NCBI RefSeq assembly: GCF_905171775.1
Contig: NC_053489.1
Span: 251,039,008 to 251,103,007 of the forward strand
DNA: 64,000 bases
Reading direction: 5' to 3'
Origin: Rana temporaria
Taxonomy: Eukaryota > Chordata > Amphibia > Anura > Ranidae
The position numbers were made by a program, and so were the translations under genes. Shown piece by piece: positions 26,701-35,200 of this stretch; positions within the stretch are counted from its first letter, which is position 1; every line of letters starts with the position of its first letter. Under the pieces are notes generated by a model. The model did no database searches. It had not been told where the DNA came from and saw only the letters and a program-made list of their open reading frames with translations.

Positions 26701-27490
26701 GCCAGACTCGGGATCGCATCGCAGTATCCAGGCAAAGTAACTTACCTTGTCCCCTGGATCCTGCGATGTCTCTCCGCTGTGTGTGCGAGCCGTCTCCTCG
26801 CTCGATTCACAGTGCCTGTGTGCCGCCGAGCTCCATTCCCTGCAACGTTGCGACACACGGGGGCGGAGATCGGCGCCAAATTCAAAAAAGTAAAAACACA
26901 TACTGTAATCTTACAGGTTACAGTACTGTATAAAATAATTTCACATCCCCTTTGTCCCTAGTGGTCTGTCCAGTGTCCTACATGCAGTTTTGTATAATAA
27001 ATAATTGATTACATTATTGAATAATGTCTACTAGACTCTTGTTTGGACAGATTTAAGTGAGTTATTCCTAAGAATTACAGGCCTACAATATAAAATGCCA
27101 AATTTCCATGCAAAATAATGGTACCGCTTTCAGCACCTAAAATCTGACATAATCATACCGCTAGGGAGGCTAGAGCTTCACAGGTTGCCACTGGAGTCCT
27201 CTTCCACTCCTCCATAATGACTTCCCAGGGAGGGAAAAATTGGCTAATTAGGCCCAATGTGGACTTTTTGCACTTAGGGGTGTACTCACTTTTATTGCCA
27301 GCGGTTTAGACATTAATGGCTGTGTGTTGAGTTATTTTGATGGGACAGCAAATGTACACTGTTATACAAGCTGTACACTCACTACTTTACATTGTAGCAA
27401 AGTGTCATTTCTTCAGTGTTGTCACATGAAAAGATACAATAAAATATTTACAAAAATGTGAGGGATGTACTCACTTTTGTGAGATACTGT

Positions 27491-27553
<63 letters not shown>

Positions 27554-30500
27554 TTTTTGACATTTTTGTGGATCATTTCAGTCACTGATTCTATCGCCAT
27601 GCAAGAACTTCTTGCCCATATGTACATTTTAACTAGTTTATTTCACAAATTTCAGAGTGAAACATCTCATTCTTGTTGATCCATGGGGCTTCCCAGCCTT
27701 GCCAACAGACCCCAGTGAGCTGCGTTCTCCTCCAGCATGGGTTAAAGCTATTGCAGCAGTTCTTGGACGATCCAATCCTTTGGCTGTTGTGAGAGCAGCA
27801 GGACCTTGGGGTGAGTTCTTACTATTAATGTACACATAATTTTTAAGGAAGCAGTCCCCCCCCAAAAGGTGCAGCTGAATAGCCATTGTTACAGCCATAT
27901 CCCCATATGAACACCATTACGAGGAAAATCTTTCCTCCTTGGTGGATTTCTCAGTTATTTTACTTTATGGAGAATGGAGCATGAAAAAGTAAGAACCCAT
28001 TGTTCAAGGATTACAATATGAAGGCTACCCCCAATGTATTCTGTTGGATATGTACGAGTTGAAAACTTTCCGGAGACAATCCATGACCTAATGAAGAAGG
28101 TAAAAATAAAGCAAACCCTACCAGTGAAATACAAGCAACTGTACCTAGTACCTGAGAAGGGGCATGCCATATTTACAGCGTTCCAGTACAGTCCAGTCTA
28201 GTGCAGGAAAAATACAGTATGTTCTACTTTTTTTTTTTTTTTTTCTGGAAAGCACTGGAACTATGCCATTGAAAACCATATAACCTACTTTCCATGCATT
28301 TTTAATACAGAAAAAAACGCACTGGACTCCATGTGGTGTGAACTGGCCCTCAAAGCGGACTATGATGTATCACTGTATATAGCTGTAAGAAGTGGTCACA
28401 CCAGAACAGCAAATCTGCTTGGAAAAGTACGATTTTGAACTGGTACAGACAGGTACACATTGGTGCACTCAATGTTGGGTAGAGTGACTCACTGTTGTAC
28501 CCCTAAAATCCCTTCAATTGCTCTCAGCCTCCCCCCAAATCTCCTAAATACCCCTTTTTTTTTCTTTCTGTTGTGATCCAACCTTCTATGAGAAGGTGGC
28601 TACATTCATTCTCCAAGGTCCTACTGTATGTAGGAATGTAGCCTTCCTCCACCGAAGAAAGCATTTTCTGAAAAATAGGTTACAGGGTCATTAAGCACAT
28701 GTATATAGATTATGTCTGCAGAGGCGCATTGCGGGCGGTATTAACCCTTTTTTGGCCGCTAGCGGGGGTTAATACCACACCGCTAGCAGCCGAATCCCGT
28801 GGCAATTCCGACGGTATAGCGCCGCTATTTTTAGAGGCGCTATACCGTCACCGCACCTCCACTGCCCCGTGTGAAAGGGGCCTTAGTGTCACTTTAATGT
28901 AGCATTAGAGAAGGACATTTGAGGTTTCAAGCATGCAGTCTGAAGTGCTTCTTCTTTAACCTCTCGGCGGGTGGGCTTTGGCCTTGGCACTGAGAGGCCG
29001 CATATTTGTGTCCATCAGTGCAAATACAGCTGTGCCAAGAGCGTGCCCTGTGCGCTCCTGACACAATTACTGGCAGCTAAAGGAAAGATGCCGATCATGT
29101 GACAGCCAATCATAGTGGTCACATGATCATAAACCCTGCCCCACCTCCTTGCATTCTAAGGGCCAGATTCACAAAAGGGATACAACGGCGTATCTGCTGA
29201 TACGCCGTCGTATCCCTGTTTCTATCTATGCGACTGATTCATAGAATCAGTTACGCATAGATAGGCAGAAGATCCGACAGGTGTAATGGACTTACACTGT
29301 CGGATCTGAGGATGCAGTACCGCGGCGGCCGCTGGGGGGATTTTGCGTCGTAAACCAGCGTCGGGTATGCAAATTAGCAGTTACGGCGATCCACAAAAAA
29401 AAAATTTTTCCCGGCGCAATTCTTTTTTTCACGTCGCGATTCACAAAACGTTGGCGCGGTGTAATTTCGCGCAAAGCACGTCGGGAAATTTGCGTCGGGA
29501 GCATGCGCAGTACGTCCGGCACGGGAGCGCGCCTAATTTAAATGGTACCCGCCCCATTTGAATTGGCCCGCCTTGCGCCGGACGGATTTAGGATACACCG
29601 CCGCAAATTTCCAGGTAAGTGTTTTGTGGATCGGGCACTTAGCCAGAAAATTTGCGGCGGTGTAACCTAAATTGGTTACGTTACGCTGCGCCGCCTGGCT
29701 GTGAATCTGGCCCTAAATGCCTTAAATGGCTGGGAGGGTTAAACAAGTGTAGAAACTGGGTTCTGCTGCCGATATACGCATTGCTATGAAATTTAAGGAG
29801 TAAGCTCTAACGAGCAGGGCCCTCTGATCCTTCCTGTATTGAATTGTATTGTAACTATAATGTCTTCCCTGATGTTGTAAAGCGCTGCATAAACTGTTGG
29901 CGTTATATAAATCCTGTATAATAATAATAATAATAATACACTAATTCTGCACTGGAAAAATTCACAGAATTGGTTTTGTGGTAATTTAGGTACACTTGTG
30001 GGTCCAGACAAAGCCGATTCCCTTTGTACCCCCAAAGGAAGGGACATATGCATTTATCGAAATGTTTTCACTTACTTTGGTAAATTGAGATATTGATATT
30101 GGTGAAGAAATTAAAGCATATGTAATAAATACAATTAAATAAATTGCCAAGATATGCTATATTTTGGCCTTTGAAAAGAGGCAACACATTTTCAGCTGTA
30201 TAACTGTTAATTACCAGGTCCCAGATTGGTGCAAAGATTTCGTCCAGACTTGAAAAGGAAATTTGAGGAGTTCTTTGAGGACGACACTATAATGGAATAC
30301 ATTTACCACTGCAATGCTCAGACACCAAGGTAGGTTGAATTGAAAATATATTTTTTTCTAGTAAGTTACTTTTTTAATTCTCATTGTAAAATTTGCCTAT
30401 TTTACATAATTTTTGCATGTTTTAGATGCCTGGTGTTTCTTGGTTTTTATGATTCTACTTCACGTAGAGCTTTGTAGAGTGCTTTCATTAGAGATATGAG

Positions 30501-32218
30501 GAATCGCAGTCAGCACTTTGCTAAACAATCCATGGCTAATTCAACCTCCTGTCATTGTACCTGATGATAACTGAAGTTGAAGAGTGCAGTATTTTACTGC
30601 ACCTCTAACTGATGAAGTGTTAAGTAAAGGTGAAACCATGTGTTTAGGAGGTTAGACATCTGGAATCTTTATAGAAGAGGGTTAAAGACAGATTTCAGGT
30701 ACTCTCTGTCAAGTCAGGGTTATGGGGAGCAGGCATACTTCAAGAATTAGGAGGAAAGCTCAAGACATTTAAGGGATGGTAGGTACCAGGAAACAGGCAA
30801 GTGCCACAGTAATTGGAATCAAGTTCTGCTCTCAGAGAAATGGGGAGTATGCTTCAAGATTCCTAAAGCTGGCATAGATCATTCATTATATATATTTTTT
30901 TTAAACGATATCAGAATACAATGATCAGCAGCTGCAACTGCTAATCAACAAATGTTTTCAATAGTTCCTGTTCAGCAGAAGTCAATCTCAAGCCTCATAC
31001 ACACGATCAGATTTTCTGCGGACAAAGCATAGGACTTTTGTCCGATGGGCATTGGCCGGGAACTTGTATTGCATACAAACGGCAAAGAATTGTCGGCCAA
31101 CAAACATGGGCCCAGATTCACGTAGATGGGCGCAAAATTGTGCGGGCGTAACGTATCTCATTTACGTTACGCCGCCGCAAGTTTTTCAGGCAAGTGCTTT
31201 ATTCACAAAGCACTTGCCTGTAAAGTTGCGGCGGCGTAGCGTAAATCACCCGGCGGAATTCAAATTCGGCGGGTGGGGGGCGTGTTTCATTTAAATGAAG
31301 CGCGTCCCCGCGCCGAACGAACTGCGCATGCGCCGTCCCTAAAATATCCCAGTGTGCATTGCTCCAAATGACGTCACAAGGATGTCATTGGTTTCGACGT
31401 GAACGTAAATGACGTCCAGCCCCATTCACGGATGACTTACGCAAACGACGTAAATTTTAAAATTTTCTACGTGGGAACGACGGCCATACTTAACATTGGC
31501 TGCGCCTCATAGACCCAGGGGCAACCTTACGCCGCGAAAAGCCTAACGTAAACGTTGTAACTTTACTGCGTTGGCCGCGCGTACGTTCAGGAATTCGCGT
31601 ATCTAGCTAATTTGCATACTTGACGCGGAAATCGACGGAAGCGCCACCTAGCGGGCAAAAAAAAAATTGCAGTTTAGATCCGACGGCGTAAGAGACTTAC
31701 GCCTGTCGGATCTAATGAATATGTTTTGCGTAACTGATTCTAAGAATCAGTCGCATAGATACGACGGCGCTAGGCAGAGATACGACGGCGTATCTGGAGA
31801 TGCGCCGTCGTATCTCTTTTAAGAATTTGGGCCATGGTTTTTCAGCTCTTTAGCGCCACTCTTTGGGCAATTTCTGCTAATGTTGTGTTATGGTTAGCAT
31901 TGCTTCTGAGCATGCGTGTTTGTACTTTGGAGTTTTGTCCGAATGACTTGTGTACACACAATCGAATAATCCATCAAAACACATTTGTTGGCAGACAATT
32001 TTAAAGCATGCTATCCCACATTTGTTGGCGGAAAAATCCAACAACAATTGTCCGATGGAGCATACAAATGGTTGGATTTTCCACAACGGCCTGTCATCAC
32101 ACAATTCCCGTCGTATAATCCTATCGTGTGTATGAGGCTTAAGGATTAACTTCTGTTGAATGAAAACGGCCACACATGGTTCAAAATTGGATGGATCCCT
32201 GCTGAACTGGCCAAATTG

Positions 32219-32284
<66 letters not shown>

Positions 32285-35200
32285 GCTGGCATAAGACAAA
32301 ATGAAAATCTTCCAGCACATGTAATATGACTATAGCCTTTTAAAGCAGATAGACCAATGCTTGAGTAAGTCCATGCATGCTAATGTACATAATGTAAAGA
32401 ACATTCTGCACGAGTTCACATATGCATGTACCTGGACAATGGATCTATGTTGGGCATACCTCCCAACTTTCTGAGATGGGAACGAGGGACACCTATCAGC
32501 AAAAGTATGTAGGCATAGAACACACCCCTTGCCACTCCCCCTTAAAGGAGAATTATACAAAAAAAAAAGATTGGTTAAACCCAACAAGTGCTTTTTTTTA
32601 CCACTACTATTCCTTTATATTGGCTTTTGGAGTTTACAAATGCAGCAATTTATAAATCGGATGAAAGGTTTAGTGCTGAAAAACACTTTTTGAATGATAA
32701 AAAGTGCATTTTATATAGATCAGACCAAAATGAGGAGGAATGAGGGACAGAGGGACATTTCTCCAAATCGGGGACAGTCCCTCAAAATCAGGGACAATTG
32801 GGAGCTATGATGTTGGGTTTTGGCCATGCAGGCAAGCAGAGCCTGGAGAATGTATACCATTCCATACTATACATTGCCTCAACCAATCAGCTGCGTGTAA
32901 GTAGCTCACAAACTTCTGAGTCTAATGGAAGAAGTGTACATAGACCTGCATTAAGATGGGCAAGAAAGGGAAACTCGCCATGTTGAGCTGTGAGAGAAGG
33001 ACATCAGCATATATACTGTGTTTCTGTTGCAGGCCATATACAAACCAGAAGTAAATTTTGCTTTTGTTGGCAAATGCATCACTTATGTTGGCATAGCCTA
33101 GTCAGTTATAATTAAACATTATAAAGTTGGGTGGCACTTAAAAAAATAGCTGGATTATTTGCCATGTATCTTTGTACGTGGTGTAAAACTTATCATGATT
33201 TTTTTCCTTTATGTTCCCGCTAGTGGTGAAAGTGCTTTCAAAGCCATGATGGAGAGGTTTGGCTGGGCTAAGCGACCGATGTTGCCTCGTCTTAATTTGA
33301 TTCCTAAAACTCTTCCCATCACATTCATCTATGGGGCAGAGACCTGGATTGACAGCAGCACGGGGGAAAAGGCCAAGGAACTACGACCTGACTCTTATGT
33401 GCATACACTGGTAAGAGCCTGAAAAAGATGGATTCTGTCTGCAAACCTCAGATAACTGATGTAATGCCTTTTGGCATGTTCTGTGTTTTTGTCTACGGAC
33501 CTGTAAACTCCAATATATTCAATTTTTGTTCTTGGGTTTAAATACGCCATAACCATTTTTGTTACTATGACTTCAGTATAATATCCTTTGTTCCGACAGT
33601 AAAATATTGTAATTCCTGAGCTGTTCTTAATGCCTTTTATTGAAATCTCATGTAGAGACCAGAGTAATTGTAGGCTCCTGTCTCTACATGAGATTTCAAT
33701 AAATGTATTAAGAGTAGTTTGGTGAGTGCAGTATTTTCTAATTAACCTGTCATGTATCACCAAGAGATGAGACCCATCTGTGAGCTGTGCCATCCTTAAA
33801 CAGTAGATTATATAACTGTCCCATATAGACTGGCTATACAAGCGCAACATATTACACATTTTTATGATTAAGTTTTTAGGATTGATCAAACCTAGAAAAG
33901 GTGACATAGGTTGCATCTGCCACAACACAAGCATTACCCATATGAATAAATCATTATTACGCTAAAAACTGAACACTTGACTATGGCCTCTATGTTTTTG
34001 TGGAATAGGGCGAACGTATAGCAGGATTTCATGGGCACAAAGTTGCCTATATACGTACATGCTGGAAACATATTCCTGCTTTGTTCACATGGTAGTAGCT
34101 CACAGGCCCACATATACTATACCTAAACACCAACTACGTGAAAATATAAAAATACACCCTTGCAGTGCCTGGCCACACACACTCACACTCTGAAATATGA
34201 ACAAAGCATATCCATCTATAGTGTGTACCTGTCGCTTATGAGCACTAATGCCTCGTACACATGGCCGGACTTTCCGAGGGAAAAAAAAGTCAGACAGACT
34301 TTTTCTCGGAAAGTCTGGCCGTGTGTAGCCTCCATCTGACTTTTTTTGTTGGAAGTCCGATGGACCTTAAATAGAGAACCTGTTCTCCATCTTTCCGACG
34401 GACTCACGGCGGACTTTTGCATGGTCAAAAGTCCGGCCGTGTGTACGAGGCATTAGTGTGATTTCTGTCTGCTGCCCCATTCCTCTGCTATCAGCATGAG
34501 CCACTTCTGACAAATTTTCCTGACACTAAGGCCCCATACACACGAGAGGATTTATCCGCGGATACGGTCCAGCTGCTGGGGAATGGTTGAAGCACTGGTG
34601 GGAGCTTCCCGGTGTGCAGAATATGGTAGGTATTTTATTTATATTAAAACCCTGGAACAAAAATTGAATGTATTGCAGCTTAAATGTTATTGTTGTATTG
34701 TTTTTTTCTTTCTTCTTTTTTCTCCTACATTTTTTTTTTCTGCCTGGAACACACTTCCAGTTCTAGGATGACAACCGTACTGCATCTAAGAGGAACAGCA
34801 TTGCCTTCAATGGAAGGGTGTGTGTGTGTTAGGATTATAGAAAGCCTCCCCCTCTTCTATAAATGGAGGTGTTTTGTAGTCAACAGAGATAGTTGGGAAT
34901 AATGCTAACAGAGGAAGAGAGCACTGGAAGTTATCAGCTCACAAGTTCTCTGGCTGGACGAACAGAAATTTTTTTTTTTGCACTTTGAACAGATATGACG
35001 CAATGCTTTCAATGGTATATTTAACGACTATTTGGGTATTATTATTATACACGATTTACATAGCGCCAACAGCCTATGCAGCGTTTTACAATGTAGAGGG
35101 AAGACGGCACAATTACAGTACAGTTCAATACAGGAGGGCCTTGCTCGTAGAGCTTACATTCTAAAGGGAGGGGTTGGTGGTACAATTTAGCTGCAGAGAA

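Larger units (their letters stand above)
24970..27493. mobile_element. Tc1-derived palindromic element, split by two insertions
   Basis: The termini TATACAGTATCTCACAAAAG and CTTTTGTGAGATACTGTATA are perfect complements, including the flanking TA. Long arms continue (TGACACTTTGCTACAATGTA pairs with TACATTGTAGCAAAGTGTCA), giving about 190-bp inverted repeats. Excluding the insertions at 25154-26515 and 26635-27169, roughly 620 bp remain and no transposase, so it is a deletion derivative. It lies in ABHD4 intron 3, and its right end abuts an (AT)n tract. Confidence 0.9.

Noticed and set aside
27495..27549. Repeats considered as a CRISPR array
   Set aside because: Simple AT microsatellite in a vertebrate intron; none of the window's arrays has spacer-repeat structure.
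29796..29940. Possible tRNA-derived SINE head or tRNA gene
   Set aside because: No A-box/B-box pair with cloverleaf potential could be recognised; only the retroposon-like tail blocks are supported.
33395..33934. 179-codon open frame on the - strand, the longest in the window
   Set aside because: It overlaps the end of ABHD4 exon 6 in antisense, runs through the 24-bp hairpin, has no motif I recognise, and lies in AT-rich intron. Chance frame.
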